The notes beneath the pieces are model-generated. The model was not told where the DNA came from. It made no database searches and saw only the letters and a list, made by a program, of their open reading frames with translations. Shown here piece by piece: positions 11,152 through 21,978 of a stretch of DNA of 64,000 nucleotides (within the stretch, counting starts at the first letter, position 1; each line of letters starts with the position of its first letter). Origin of the DNA: Phycicoccus sonneratiae. GTDB taxonomy: Bacteria > Actinomycetota > Actinomycetes > Actinomycetales > Dermatophilaceae. The stretch lies in contig NZ_JAFDVD010000009.1 in the NCBI RefSeq assembly GCF_016887965.1, positions 62,001 through 126,000 of the forward strand, in the 5' to 3' direction. Position numbers and translations under genes: made by a program.

Positions 11152-12393
11152 TCAGGCGGGCTTCTTGCCGGACATCGACATCTCGGCGGGCAGGCCGAGC
11201 GGGCGTCCGGGGAGGAGGGCGTTCCAGTAGACGTGCCGGAACGCGAGCTTGCCGAGGTGGTTGGCCCGCGACTCCGCGAGCAGCCGCATCGGCCCGACCT
11301 TCGGCAGCGGGAAGGTGCCGGTGAGTGGTTCGGTGTCGTAGTTGAAGTCGAGGAGCAGGGCCTTGCCGTGGCCGGACTCGACGAAGCAGTTGGCGTGCCC
11401 GTCGAAGGAGTGCGTCATCGGCCGGCCGGCGACGTGCTCGACGAAGTTGTCGACGAAGACGTCGACCGAGAAGTGGGCGACCGACCCCGCCTTGCTCGTC
11501 GGGATGTTGCTCGCGTCGCCGAGCGCGAAGACGTCGTCGTACCCCGTCGCGAGGAAGGTGTGCTTGTCGACCGGCACATAGTTGAGCTCGTCACCGAGGC
11601 CCGACGCGGCGACGAAGTCGGCGCCCATGTTCAGCGGCACCGTGACGAGCTGGTCGTAGGCGACCTCGCGCTCGTCGTACGAGACGAGCACCTTCCGGTC
11701 CTGGTCGATGCGCTCGACCATGAAGTCGGGCTCGACGTGGATGTCCTTGTCCTCCAGCAGCTTCCCGAGGGTCCGGCTGGCGACCGGCTTGGTGAACGCG
11801 CCGTCGAGCGGGGTGACGAAGACGAGCTCGGTGCGCTCGCGCAGGCCGCGCTGGCGCAGGAAGTCGTCGGCGAGGAAGGTGAACTCCAGCGGCGCGACCG
11901 GGCACTTGATCGGCAGCTCGGTGATGTGGACGACGAGCCGCCCCCCGGTGAACCGGTCGAGCCGGTCGCGCAGGGCGAGCGCGCCCTCGTAGGTGTAGAA
12001 CTCACCGACCTCGCAGTGCCACTGCGGACCGAGGGTGCCCTCGGTCTGGTCCGGCCGCGGGGTCGTCCCCGTCGCGATGACGAGCTGGTCGTACGGCAGG
12101 GTCCGACCGCCCTCGAGGCGCACCTCGTGGGACGAGGTGTCGACCCGCTCGATCTCGCCCATGACGAGGTCGACGCCGTCGTGGATGAACGGGCGCTTCG
12201 TGCGCCGGATCTGGTCGGGGGTGTTGAGCCCGAACGGGATGAAGAGGTACCCGGGCTGGTAGTCGTGCACGTCGTCCTTGTCGACGACGGTGATCGACCA
12301 GTCCTCCCGCGGGAGCCTCCGGCGCAGCTTGTTGACGATCATCGTCCCGGCCGTTCCGGCCCCGAGGACGACCAGGTTCCGTGGCGTGGTCAT
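11152..12393 (-). CDS. Sulfide:quinone oxidoreductase-like flavoprotein
   Basis: This 413-residue FAD/NAD(P)-binding oxidoreductase starts with the dinucleotide fold [14 protein letters not shown] and has a second FAD motif, [17 protein letters not shown]. Cysteines C127 (QWHCEVG), C164 (PIKCPVAP) and C336 (HANCFVE) fall where sulfide:quinone reductases place their catalytic cysteines. The protein probably oxidises sulfide or a related sulfur species and passes electrons to quinone. It is the first gene of the operon with the DsrC- and DsrE-like genes, and a perfect TACTAC/GTAGTA dyad lies just upstream. A distant relative with another substrate is possible. Confidence 0.8.
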   Translation of the reverse strand: MTTPRNLVVLGAGTAGTMIVNKLRRRLPREDWSITVVDKDDVHDYQPGYLFIPFGLNTPDQIRRTKRPFIHDGVDLVMGEIERVDTSSHEVRLEGGRTLPYDQLVIATGTTPRPDQTEGTLGPQWHCEVGEFYTYEGALALRDRLDRFTGGRLVVHITELPIKCPVAPLEFTFLADDFLRQRGLRERTELVFVTPLDGAFTKPVASRTLGKLLEDKDIHVEPDFMVERIDQDRKVLVSYDEREVAYDQLVTVPLNMGADFVAASGLGDELNYVPVDKHTFLATGYDDVFALGDASNIPTSKAGSVAHFSVDVFVDNFVEHVAGRPMTHSFDGHANCFVESGHGKALLLDFNYDTEPLTGTFPLPKVGPMRLLAESRANHLGKLAFRHVYWNALLPGRPLGLPAEMSMSGKKPA

Positions 12394-12400
12394 ACCTCAT

Positions 12401-12417
12401 TACTACTCTTCGTAGTA
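12401..12417. promoter_or_regulatory. TACTAC-N5-GTAGTA dyad before the sulfur operon
   Basis: A perfect 6-5-6 inverted repeat lies 7 bases from the start codon of the flavoprotein gene, in an AT-rich patch that could also hold the -10 region. Its position suits repressor binding. The regulator is not identified. Confidence 0.5.
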
Positions 12418-12509
12418 CCCGATGTGTACCCCCCGGGGCATTGTCGCGGTGTGATCTCGCGGACACCGCTCCTGTACCCCCGTGGCGCGGTTCTGCGAGG
12501 ATCGAGGCC

Positions 12510-14174
<1,665 letters not shown>

Positions 14175-14203
14175 CCGGGGCGCGGTGCGTCCCCCGCCGT
14201 CTT

Positions 14204-14219
14204 CCCCTGCCGCGAGGGG
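14204..14219 (+). terminator. Hairpin after pgm
   Basis: CCCCT and AGGGG arms around a 6-base loop are followed by TGTT, 30 bases after the pgm stop. This is a short terminator-like structure without a full T-run. Confidence 0.35.
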
Positions 14220-14242
14220 TGTTCGGCGCGACCCTGCCTCAC

Positions 14243-14248
14243 TAGGGT
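14243..14248 (+). promoter_or_regulatory. -10 hexamer TAGGGT for leaderless regulator gene
   Basis: TAGGGT lies 6 bases before the GTG of the BTAD regulator gene. This fits a leaderless transcript beginning at the start codon, where no Shine-Dalgarno sequence is present. Confidence 0.55.
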
Positions 14249-14254
14249 GACGCC

Positions 14255-17200
14255 GTGGAGGTCGGGGTGCTCGGGAGCACCCTCGTCGTCGGTCCGGACG
14301 GGGGTGCGCCGACCCTCGCCCGCAAGCCGCGCGCCGTGCTCGCGGCCCTGGCGCTCTCCCCCGGCCGCGACGTCAGCGCCGACCGCGTGGTCGACCTCGT
14401 GTGGGGTGGCAGCCCACCCCCCGGGGCGCACGGGACCCTGCACGCCTACCTCAGCACCCTGCGTCGGGTCTTCGAGCCGGGGCTGGCGCCCCGGACCGCC
14501 TCCTCGGTCATCGCCACCACCGACGACGGCTACCGCCTCCTCCTGCCCCCCGAGCGGGTCGACGCCGTGCGCTTCACCCACGAGGTCCGCCGGCTGCACG
14601 CCGGAGTCGCTCCCCTGTGGTCGCAGCTGGGCGCGGGTCGATCGCCCGCCTGGCCGTCGGCGACCGAGGCGGCCGCCCTCGCGGACGCCCTCGACCAGGC
14701 CCTCGCCACGTGGCGGGGGCCGGCCTTCGCCGACCTCGGGGACCACCCGGACGTCCTCGCCGAGCGCGCCGCCCTCGACGAGCTGCGGGCCACCGCCCAG
14801 GAGGACCTCCAGGTCGTCCTCCTCGCCCTCGGAGAGCACGCGGCCGTCGTCGCCGCGAGCGAGCAGTCGGTGGCCCGCGACCCGCTGCGCGAGCGCAGCC
14901 GGTGCCTGCGGGCCCTGGCCCTCCTGCGCTCCGGGCGCCAGGTCGAGGCCCTCGAGGACCTGCGCACCCACCGGACGCTGCTCTCGGACGAGCTGGGCCT
15001 CGACCCGGGCCCGGACGTCCGCTCGCTCGAGGGCGCGCTCCTGCGCCAGGACCCCGCCCTGTGGTCCACCCTCGTCGACCTCCCGGACGAGGCGGCCGCG
15101 TCCCTCCGCCCGGCTCGGCCCGCGCACCCCGCCGATCCCGGGCCCGGGCCGGCCACGCGCCCGGGCGCCGCGTGGCGCACCGTCGGCCGCGAGCGCGAGG
15201 CCGCGGCCCTCGAGGCGCTGGTCGTGGACACGGTGGCCGGCCGGCCCGGCGTCGTGCTCGTCGTCGGCGAGCCGGGCATCGGCAAGACCCGCCTCGTCCA
15301 CGACACCGTCGGCGTCGCGCAGCGCCTCGGGGCGACGAGCGCGGTGGCCCGGTGCTCGCACGACGACGGCGCCCCGCCGCTCTGGCCGTGGTACGCGCTC
15401 CTGGAGGCGCTGGGGGTCGAGCCCCCGGACGCGGCGGCCGCAGCGGACGAGGACACCGGCGGACCGCAGCGCGCCTTCGCCGTGCAGGAAGCGCTGGTGC
15501 GGGCGGTGCGGCAGCGGGCCCGCCGCGACCCCCTGCTGCTCGTCGTCGAGGACCTGCACTGGGCCGACACCCGGACCCTGCGGGCCCTGGCCCACCTCGT
15601 CACCTCGCTGGAGCCCGGCGACCGGGTCGGGCTCGTCCTGACCCGCCGACGCCACCCGGAACCCGCGGGCGCGCTGCTCGACCTGGGCGCGGTCCTCGCG
15701 CGCCACGGCGCCGGCCTCCTGGAGCCCGCGGGGCTGGACGCGTCCCAGGCCCACGCCCTCGTCGACGAGCTCGTCGGGGACGCCGGCCACGCCCCGGTGG
15801 CGACGTGGTGCGCCGACACCGGCGGCAACCCCTTCTTCCTCGTCGAGCTCGCGCGCACCGGACTGGCCGGTGGCGGGTGGCACGACACAGTGCCCTCCTC
15901 GGTCACCACGGTCGTGGCGGAGCGGCTGGCCGGGCTGCCCGAGGAGACCCGCGACGCGCTGCTCGTGTGCGCGGCGCTCGGGCGCGAGTCCTCCCCGCTG
16001 CTGCTCGCCCACGTCGGCGCCTCGAGCCCCGACGCGGTGCTCGACCTCCTGGAGCCCGCCCGGCGCATCGGCATCGTGTCGGTGCGCGAGGACGGCCGGG
16101 TCGCCTTCGAGCACGCCCTGAGCCGGGACGCCGTGCTCGCCGCCGCCCCGGTCGGTCGGCTGTCGCGGGTGCACGCGCGCATCGCCCAGGCCCTGGAGTC
16201 AGCCCCGGCGCTCGGGCTCGGCGAGGCGGAGCGCACCTACGAGCTGGCACGGCACTGGCGCTCGGCGGGCCCGGTGCACGCCGCCTCGGCGTGGCGGGCT
16301 GCCACCGCCGCCGCGGGACTGGCGCGGAGGGACTGGGCCAACGTGGAGGCGACGACCCTGCTCGAGGACGCGCTGCAGAGCCATCCACTCGACCCCGCCG
16401 GCACCCCCGAGGAGCGCTACGACCTGCTCCTCGCCCACGCCGAGGTCGCCGCCCGCGCCGCCCGGTGGAGCGCGGTCGTCGACAGCGTCGTCGACGCGGT
16501 CCGGCTCGCCCGCGACGCCGACGACCCCGGACGGGTCGCGACGGCCGTGGCCGCCCTGAGCCGGTACAACATGTGGCTCCCGCAGGCCTACGGCGTGGTG
16601 CCCGAGGACCTCGTCGACGACCTGCGGACCGTCCTGCGCTCGCCGACCGCGCAGGACCCGACCACCCGCTGCCGGCTGATGCTCGCCCTCGCCCTCCAGC
16701 TGTACTACGCGCCGGGGTACGAGCCGGAGGTGGAGGCCCTCGTCGACGAGGGGCTGGCCCTCGCCCGTCGAACGGGCGACCCCGAGCTGCGGTGCTGGGC
16801 GGCCCGGACCGCGTGGTTGTCCCTGTGGCGGGGCCGGTACCTCGAGCGGCGCGTCGAGCTCGCCACGGAGGAGATCGACGAGGCCCGGGCGTGCGGGGAC
16901 GAGGCCGCGGAGGCCGTCGGGCACGCCGCGCTCGCCGGGGCCTGCGTCGAGGGCGGCGACCTCGCGGGCTGGCTCGAGCACGCCGGGGCCGCCGAGTCCC
17001 TCGCCCGGCGCCGACGCCTGCCCTACGTCGAGTTCGCCCTCGGCCTCGTGCGCCTCAGCCTCGACCTGATGGCGGGTCGGGCCGCCGAGGCCGACGCGAT
17101 GGACGCCCGGCTGCGCGAGCTGCGCGGGGAGGTGACCACCCCGGCCGACGACTCGATGGACTTCGCCCTCGCCTTCGCGGCGGCGGCGTGGCGCCCCGAG

Positions 17201-17656
17201 GTGACCCCCGTCGTCGCCGAGGCCTTCCGGCAGGTCATGGAGGCCGATCCCGACCCCTTCCTCGCGGTGGGGGCCCTCTTCCAGCTCGCCCGGGCCGGCC
17301 GGGTCGAGGAGGTGCGCGCCCAGCTGGCCCGCAGCCCCCTCCCCCCGGTCCCCGACCTCTGGCACGCCACGATGGAGGCCGCCGAGCGGGCCGACATCGC
17401 GGGCCGCACCGGCGACCCGGCCCCCGCCCGGCAGGCGCTCGACACGCTGCGCCGCACGAGCGGACGGATGGTCGTGGCCGGTGTCTCCGTCGGCTTCGGC
17501 CCGGTCGACGGCTACCTCGGGGTCGCGCTGGCCGTGCTCGGCGAGACCGGCGAGGCCGCCCGGGCCGCGTCCCGGGCCGAGTCGCTGGCCGCCGCGTGGG
17601 GGCTCACGACCTACCTCGACTGGCTCGCCGAGCGCCGAGCCACCCTCGGGTTCTGA
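14255..17656 (+). CDS. BTAD/ATPase transcriptional regulator (AfsR/SARP-like)
   Basis: This 1133-residue protein begins with an OmpR-type winged helix (about residues 1-95; LARKPRAVLAALALSPGRDV, VVDLVWGG). A bacterial transcriptional activation domain follows to about 250, then an AAA ATPase with Walker A GEPGIGKT at 338-345 and Walker B LLLVVEDLHWAD near 425-435. The C-terminal half is helical and TPR-like. It therefore resembles AfsR-type regulators that couple ATP hydrolysis to activation. It lacks a C-terminal LuxR helix-turn-helix, so DNA binding must be N-terminal. No target gene is evident; the hemerythrin gene is convergent with it. Confidence 0.85.
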   Translation: MEVGVLGSTLVVGPDGGAPTLARKPRAVLAALALSPGRDVSADRVVDLVWGGSPPPGAHGTLHAYLSTLRRVFEPGLAPRTASSVIATTDDGYRLLLPPERVDAVRFTHEVRRLHAGVAPLWSQLGAGRSPAWPSATEAAALADALDQALATWRGPAFADLGDHPDVLAERAALDELRATAQEDLQVVLLALGEHAAVVAASEQSVARDPLRERSRCLRALALLRSGRQVEALEDLRTHRTLLSDELGLDPGPDVRSLEGALLRQDPALWSTLVDLPDEAAASLRPARPAHPADPGPGPATRPGAAWRTVGREREAAALEALVVDTVAGRPGVVLVVGEPGIGKTRLVHDTVGVAQRLGATSAVARCSHDDGAPPLWPWYALLEALGVEPPDAAAAADEDTGGPQRAFAVQEALVRAVRQRARRDPLLLVVEDLHWADTRTLRALAHLVTSLEPGDRVGLVLTRRRHPEPAGALLDLGAVLARHGAGLLEPAGLDASQAHALVDELVGDAGHAPVATWCADTGGNPFFLVELARTGLAGGGWHDTVPSSVTTVVAERLAGLPEETRDALLVCAALGRESSPLLLAHVGASSPDAVLDLLEPARRIGIVSVREDGRVAFEHALSRDAVLAAAPVGRLSRVHARIAQALESAPALGLGEAERTYELARHWRSAGPVHAASAWRAATAAAGLARRDWANVEATTLLEDALQSHPLDPAGTPEERYDLLLAHAEVAARAARWSAVVDSVVDAVRLARDADDPGRVATAVAALSRYNMWLPQAYGVVPEDLVDDLRTVLRSPTAQDPTTRCRLMLALALQLYYAPGYEPEVEALVDEGLALARRTGDPELRCWAARTAWLSLWRGRYLERRVELATEEIDEARACGDEAAEAVGHAALAGACVEGGDLAGWLEHAGAAESLARRRRLPYVEFALGLVRLSLDLMAGRAAEADAMDARLRELRGEVTTPADDSMDFALAFAAAAWRPEVTPVVAEAFRQVMEADPDPFLAVGALFQLARAGRVEEVRAQLARSPLPPVPDLWHATMEAAERADIAGRTGDPAPARQALDTLRRTSGRMVVAGVSVGFGPVDGYLGVALAVLGETGEAARAASRAESLAAAWGLTTYLDWLAERRATLGF

Positions 17657-17666
17657 CCCCGACCGC

Positions 17667-18404
17667 TCAGGGGGCGTCGGCGTAGCGGAAGGTCCTCCGC
17701 TCGCCGCGCGCGAAGCGCCCCCGGACCAGGGCGTGAATCACTGAGTACACCGGACCGGCGAGGGCGACCATCCGGCGGCGGCCCTCCTCGGGCAGCCCGT
17801 ACAGCGCCCAGCCCACGAGGAACGGTGCCTCCTTCAGCGGGTAGTACTCCTGGACGCCCTTCTCGGCGGCGGCGAACTCCTCGACGGTCCAGACGCGCTG
17901 GAGCATCGGCAGGACGACGCCCTCCTCGTGGGCCAGGTGCTCGAGCAGCAGCTCCTGCAGGCCGGCCACCCGCACGTCGAGCGCGTTGCGGTGGGCATCG
18001 CACGGGTGGTCGCGGAGGGCGGCGAAGGCGGCGCCGCAGGCCTCGAGCTCGGGGTCGATGCCGGCGTGCTCGTCGGCCATCGCCGCGACCTCGGCCCGGT
18101 CCTCGTCGGAGCCCCGCTCGGCGACCGCCGCCGCAAGCAGCGGCCAGTACGCCTCGTCCTCGGCCGTGTGGTGGTGGTGCAGGACCGCGGCGAAGCGGAC
18201 CCATCGCGTGTGCAGCGCCTGCCAGGTGCTGCTGTCCCCGGTCGGGGTGCGCGGCACCGCCCGACGGAACGCGTCGAGGTCGCGGCGCAGCGCGTGGTGC
18301 ATGACGTACATGCCGGTCTGGTCGTGCGGGCCCTCCGCGACGTGGCTCTGGCCGGGCAGGTCGAGCTGGTGGGGGTGCTGCAGGACGGTGCTGTCGTGGT
18401 GCAC
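17667..18404 (-). CDS. Hemerythrin-domain protein
   Basis: This 245-residue protein carries a hemerythrin-like four-helix bundle. The iron-ligand pattern is visible as MHHALRRDL, HHHHTAEDE, DEHAGID and HLAHEEGVVLP. Such proteins bind oxygen or nitric oxide or store iron; which applies here cannot be told. The GTG at 18404 is chosen because GAGGAG lies 5 bases upstream. The gene is divergent from the NmrA-like gene across a gap holding a 10-bp inverted repeat. Confidence 0.85.
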   Translation of the reverse strand: MHHDSTVLQHPHQLDLPGQSHVAEGPHDQTGMYVMHHALRRDLDAFRRAVPRTPTGDSSTWQALHTRWVRFAAVLHHHHTAEDEAYWPLLAAAVAERGSDEDRAEVAAMADEHAGIDPELEACGAAFAALRDHPCDAHRNALDVRVAGLQELLLEHLAHEEGVVLPMLQRVWTVEEFAAAEKGVQEYYPLKEAPFLVGWALYGLPEEGRRRMVALAGPVYSVIHALVRGRFARGERRTFRYADAP

Positions 18405-18475
18405 GGGTGCTCCTCGGGTCGTGCGGCCACCGGTCGGGGCCGTCTGCGACCCACCGTGGCGGGCACCGCTTGACC

Positions 18476-18522
18476 CCGGCTTGGGTCCGGGCCCCCCGCC
18501 GGCCGTCGGCGGCCCAAGCCGG
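18476..18522. promoter_or_regulatory. 10-bp inverted repeat in a divergent promoter region
   Basis: The arms CCGGCTTGGG (18476-18485) and CCCAAGCCGG (18513-18522) are perfectly complementary across 27 bases. The element sits between the divergent hemerythrin and NmrA-like genes, where it could be an operator pair or form a leader hairpin. Confidence 0.45.
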
Positions 18523-18615
18523 ACGCAAGGGGCGCCGAAGCCTGTCGCGGGAGGGTCGTCCCCGTCACCAGCAGCGGGCCCGGCGCCGACCGGCCCACCC
18601 ACCGAAGGAGCTCCG

Positions 18616-19617
18616 ATGCACCCCACCCACCAGCCCGACGTCCTCGTCCTGGGCGGCACCGGCCTCATGGGCCGCGAGGTGCTGGCCGCCCTGCGCCGCC
18701 GCGGCGCCGGCGCCCGCGTCCTCGTCCGCGACCCCGCCCGCCTCGCCGGCACCGAGGGCCTCGACGTGCGCGTCGGGGACCTGCGCGACCCGGAGGACCT
18801 GCGGTCCGCCCTGGTCGGCATCCGGGTCGTCTTCCACATCTCCCCGCACGAGGACGACGAGGTGGCCCTGAGCACCGCCGTCGTCCGGGCCTGCGAGGCC
18901 GCCGGCGTCCGCATCGTCTTCGCCGGGGTCGCCGTCGGGGGCAACCCCCTCCTCGCCTGGGTCCTGCGCCGCTACTACGGGCACGTGCTGCCGCGCTACC
19001 GGGGCAAGATCGCGATCTCGCGGATGGTGCAGACGTCGGCCACCCGGCCGGTCGTGCTCGCCGTCAGCAACTTCATGCAGAACGACGAGGTGCTCCTCGA
19101 CGTCATCCGCGACGGGAAGCTCGTCCACCCGTGCCACCCCAAGGGCCTCAACCGGGTCGACCTGCGCGACCTCGGCGAGATCGCGGCCACGGTCCTGCTC
19201 GACCCGGACTTCCCGTCGGGGACCTACCCGGTCGTCGGTCCCCGCTCGGTCACCGGCCCGGAGTGCGCAGCCGCGTGGGCCGCGGCGCTGCACCGGCCCG
19301 TCCGCTACGTCGGGGACGACGACGCCGCGCTCGAGCGGGCGCTGCGGGCCCACCTGACCGGCCACCGGCTCGAGGACTGGCTGTCGTCGCTGCGGCTCAT
19401 CCGCGGGTTCGCGGTGCCCACCTCGGCCAAGGACCTCGCGACGACCGAGCGGCTGCTGGGCCGGCCCGCCACGCCCTTCGCGCAGTTCGCCGAGCGGGTG
19501 GCGCGCGAGCACCACCTCGTCGAGGGTGGGGCGCCGGCCGCCCGTCCCTCCGAGGCGACCGGGTCGGCTCCTGCGCGAGGTCGAGGAGGAGTACGCGTGG
19601 GCCCGAGCGACCGTTGA
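18616..19617 (+). CDS. NmrA-like NAD(P)-binding protein
   Basis: This 333-residue protein has an N-terminal Rossmann motif (VLVLGGTGLMGREVLAAL), then VRVGDLRDPEDL and FHISPHEDDEV, typical of atypical short-chain dehydrogenases of the NmrA/NAD(P)H-binding group. The catalytic YxxxK pair of classical enzymes is not obvious, so it may be a redox sensor or an isomerase-type enzyme. AAGGAG at 18605-18610 lies 5 bases before the ATG. The last 20 or so residues are low-complexity. It is followed by hcp after 77 bases. Confidence 0.75.
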   Translation: MHPTHQPDVLVLGGTGLMGREVLAALRRRGAGARVLVRDPARLAGTEGLDVRVGDLRDPEDLRSALVGIRVVFHISPHEDDEVALSTAVVRACEAAGVRIVFAGVAVGGNPLLAWVLRRYYGHVLPRYRGKIAISRMVQTSATRPVVLAVSNFMQNDEVLLDVIRDGKLVHPCHPKGLNRVDLRDLGEIAATVLLDPDFPSGTYPVVGPRSVTGPECAAAWAAALHRPVRYVGDDDAALERALRAHLTGHRLEDWLSSLRLIRGFAVPTSAKDLATTERLLGRPATPFAQFAERVAREHHLVEGGAPAARPSEATGSAPARGRGGVRVGPSDR

Positions 19618-19694
19618 CACCGGACGGGTGCCGGGTCGACGGTGTCCCTGACGCGGCGCCCGGTCGGCGCCGGCGCGGGCAGGAGGCGTGGACC

Positions 19695-20168
19695 ATGGCG
19701 ATCTTCGCGAGGATCGGCACCATCAAGGGCGAGTCGCAGGACGCGCGACACCGCGACGAGATCGACGTCCTGGCGTGGTCGTGGGGCGTCTCGCAGACGG
19801 CCGCGGCGGGCCACGGTGGCGGAGCCGGGTCCGGCAAGGCGACCTTCCAGGACTTCGTCCTCACCCACCACATCGACCGCGCCTCGCCGCTGCTGCTCAA
19901 GGCCTGCGCCACCGGTCAGCACGTCAAGGACGCGACGGTCACCGTCCGCCGCCCCGGCGGCGGCCAGCAGGAGTACCTCGTCATCACCCTCGGCGACGTT
20001 CTCGTCTCCGGCGTCTCGATGGGGGTCTCCGAGGACGGCAGCACCCACGAGACGGTCATCCTCTCGTTCGCCCGGGTCGACCTCGAGTACCGGCCGCAGA
20101 AGCCGAACGGCTCGCTGGGCACCGGCGTGCGGTTCACCCACGACCTGAGGACCGGCAAGACCGGCTGA
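19695..20168 (+). CDS. hcp: Orphan Hcp-family protein
   Basis: This 157-residue protein matches the Hcp1 tube-protein family of type VI secretion: IKGESQDARHRDEIDVLAWSWG near the N-terminus, THHIDRASPLLLKACATGQH in the middle, and YRPQKPNGSLGTGVRF at the end. Hcp forms hexameric rings in Gram-negative secretion tubes. No sheath, spike, baseplate or ClpV gene is nearby, and a Gram-positive envelope is expected here, so a different role is likely. There is no signal peptide. AGGAGG at 19681-19686 lies 8 bases before the ATG. Confidence 0.85.
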   Translation: MAIFARIGTIKGESQDARHRDEIDVLAWSWGVSQTAAAGHGGGAGSGKATFQDFVLTHHIDRASPLLLKACATGQHVKDATVTVRRPGGGQQEYLVITLGDVLVSGVSMGVSEDGSTHETVILSFARVDLEYRPQKPNGSLGTGVRFTHDLRTGKTG

Positions 20169-20177
20169 ACCGAGTTC

Positions 20178-20711
20178 CTACGCGGCCTCGATCTTCGCGA
20201 CGAGCTTGGTGAGCATCGTGACGTTGCGGCTCGTGCTGCTCAGCGGGCCGAGCACCTTCTCCCAGTCGCGTCGCGCGAGACGGGAGTCGGTGGACTTGCC
20301 GCGCATGTGCCAGTGCACGTCGGCGCCGTGGACGACGAGGGTCTCGAAGTCGTTCGACAGCTCCTCGAGACGTCGGGCGTCGGCCGCGCCCGGAGCCTTC
20401 TTGAGGAAGGTCACGAAGTGCGTGTCGCCCGGGGAGAGGTCGAACGGCCGGGCGTCGAGGACGGTGCGCAGCTGGGCGGCCGTGCGGACGAAGGTCGTGC
20501 ACTCGAAGCCGAACTCGTCCTCGAGCGCCGTCTCCATCGCCGACTCGACCGAGGCGCGCGAGCCGGTGGTGTCGAACACGACGTTGCCGCTGTTGACGTA
20601 GGTCCACACGTCGTCGTACCCGAGTCCCTCGCAGACCGACACGAGCCGTGCCATCGGCACGCGCCGCTTCCCGAGGTTCACCGCCCGCAGCAGACCCACC
20701 CGGATGCTCAT
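20178..20711 (-). CDS. DUF1697 protein
   Basis: This 177-residue protein has the DUF1697 signature: LLRAVNLGKRRVPMARL, YVNSGNVVFDTTG and FVTFLKKAP. The biochemical function is unknown. Its ATG overlaps the stop of the ATP-grasp gene as ATGA, making it the last gene of the 24798-20178 run. It ends nine bases from the convergent hcp stop. Confidence 0.85.
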   Translation of the reverse strand: MSIRVGLLRAVNLGKRRVPMARLVSVCEGLGYDDVWTYVNSGNVVFDTTGSRASVESAMETALEDEFGFECTTFVRTAAQLRTVLDARPFDLSPGDTHFVTFLKKAPGAADARRLEELSNDFETLVVHGADVHWHMRGKSTDSRLARRDWEKVLGPLSSTSRNVTMLTKLVAKIEAA

Positions 20712-21964
20712 CCGCCTGAGCCCGCCGTCTGCTGGTCGGAGAGCCACAGCCCGAGCAGCCCGCCGAAGTGCGCCTCGAACCGGTCCCACTCCTGCGGCGG
20801 GTAGGTCTGCTGGATGGTCGAGGTGAGCAGCCGCCGGAAGTCGTCGCCGGCGATCCAGTCGAGGACCATCTCGTCGACGTGGGCGAGGGTGCTCTCGCAG
20901 AAGGCGCGGTAGCGCTCGGCCTCGAAGTAGTCGTCGGCGAGCGACTGGTACGCCGCGAGCCGCCCCTCGTGGTCGAGGAGCTCGTCGTCGGCGACGGCGA
21001 ACCACGGGGCGGTGTCGACCTGGGTGCGCGGTGCCCGACCGGTGACCGTGCAGAACGCGGTCCACCGCAGGAGGGCGCTCATCGCCCACGGGAAGTAGTA
21101 GTGCAGCGAGGTGACCGCGACGTCGGGGCACGCGTTCGCGTAGTCGATGGGGTACACGACCCCGTCCTTGACGAGCATCTCGCAGGAGTTGAACTCCCAG
21201 CGGAAGAACGCGTTGACGGTCTGGCTGATGGTGACGACCTCGCGGCCGACCTCCTCGTCGAGGAACCCGTGCGCGACGGCATACCGGTCGTGCATCGGCT
21301 CGTCGGGCCGGAACTTCATGACCATCGTCTCGGGGCCGATGGTCAGCGAGCGCGCGAAGTGCTCGAAGTCGGGGACCGACGCCTGGAGGTGCATGAGCAT
21401 CTCCCCGGAGTCGTCGTAGGAGCGGTGCAGGTCGTCGCGGTCGCGGACCATCGAGACGCCGCGCCAGCCCCCGCCGTCGAACGGCTTCATGAAGAGGGGG
21501 TACCCGAGCGAGTCGGCGATCTCGTCGAGATCGAAGCCGCGGTTGTACTTCGCCGAGGTGTAGGCCCAGCGCGCGTTGTCGACGGGGTTCTTGTACGGCA
21601 CGAGCACCGTCTCGGGCACGTTCATCCCGAGCCGCATCAGCGCGCAGTACGCCGAGTGCTTCTCCATCGACTGGAACGTGAACGGGCTGTTGAGCAGGTA
21701 CACGTCGTCCATGAGCGCGACCTTCTTGAGCCACTCGCGCGGGTGGTAGTACCAGTGCGCCAGCCGGTCGATGACGAGCTCGTGGCGCGGCCGGTCACGC
21801 AGGTTGAACGGCTCGATGGTCATCCGCTCGGTGGTCAGCGTGTGCTCGGTGCCGTCGGGCGCGCGCAGCACCCCCAGCCGGCGGGCGAGGGACTCGAAGG
21901 CTGTGGGCCAGTCCTCCTCGGCGCCGAGGAGCAGCCCCACGAGGTGGTCGGTCGGTGCGGGCAC
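20708..21964 (-). CDS. Uncharacterised ATP-grasp-like protein
   Basis: The 418-residue product looks like a stand-alone ATP-grasp enzyme. FMKPFDGGGWRGVSMV resembles the glycine-rich nucleotide loop. WEFNSCEMLVKDGVVYPIDYANACPDV resembles the metal-binding end, with conserved acidic and asparagine residues. Such enzymes join a carboxylate to an amine or thiol using ATP, but the substrate is unknown. The GTG at 21964 is preceded by GGAAAGG at 6 bases. Its neighbours are two alpha/beta hydrolases upstream and a DUF1697 gene downstream in the same direction, which suggests a shared pathway. Confidence 0.7.
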   Translation of the reverse strand: MPAPTDHLVGLLLGAEEDWPTAFESLARRLGVLRAPDGTEHTLTTERMTIEPFNLRDRPRHELVIDRLAHWYYHPREWLKKVALMDDVYLLNSPFTFQSMEKHSAYCALMRLGMNVPETVLVPYKNPVDNARWAYTSAKYNRGFDLDEIADSLGYPLFMKPFDGGGWRGVSMVRDRDDLHRSYDDSGEMLMHLQASVPDFEHFARSLTIGPETMVMKFRPDEPMHDRYAVAHGFLDEEVGREVVTISQTVNAFFRWEFNSCEMLVKDGVVYPIDYANACPDVAVTSLHYYFPWAMSALLRWTAFCTVTGRAPRTQVDTAPWFAVADDELLDHEGRLAAYQSLADDYFEAERYRAFCESTLAHVDEMVLDWIAGDDFRRLLTSTIQQTYPPQEWDRFEAHFGGLLGLWLSDQQTAGSGG

Positions 21965-21978
21965 GGGTGTCCTTTCCG

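Noticed and set aside
10270-12393. A dissimilatory sulfite reductase (dsr) locus
   Set aside because: dsrAB and the transmembrane complex are absent, and the DsrC-like protein has one of the two key cysteines only.
19695-20168. A type VI secretion locus
   Set aside because: Only hcp is present; no other T6SS component lies within the window.
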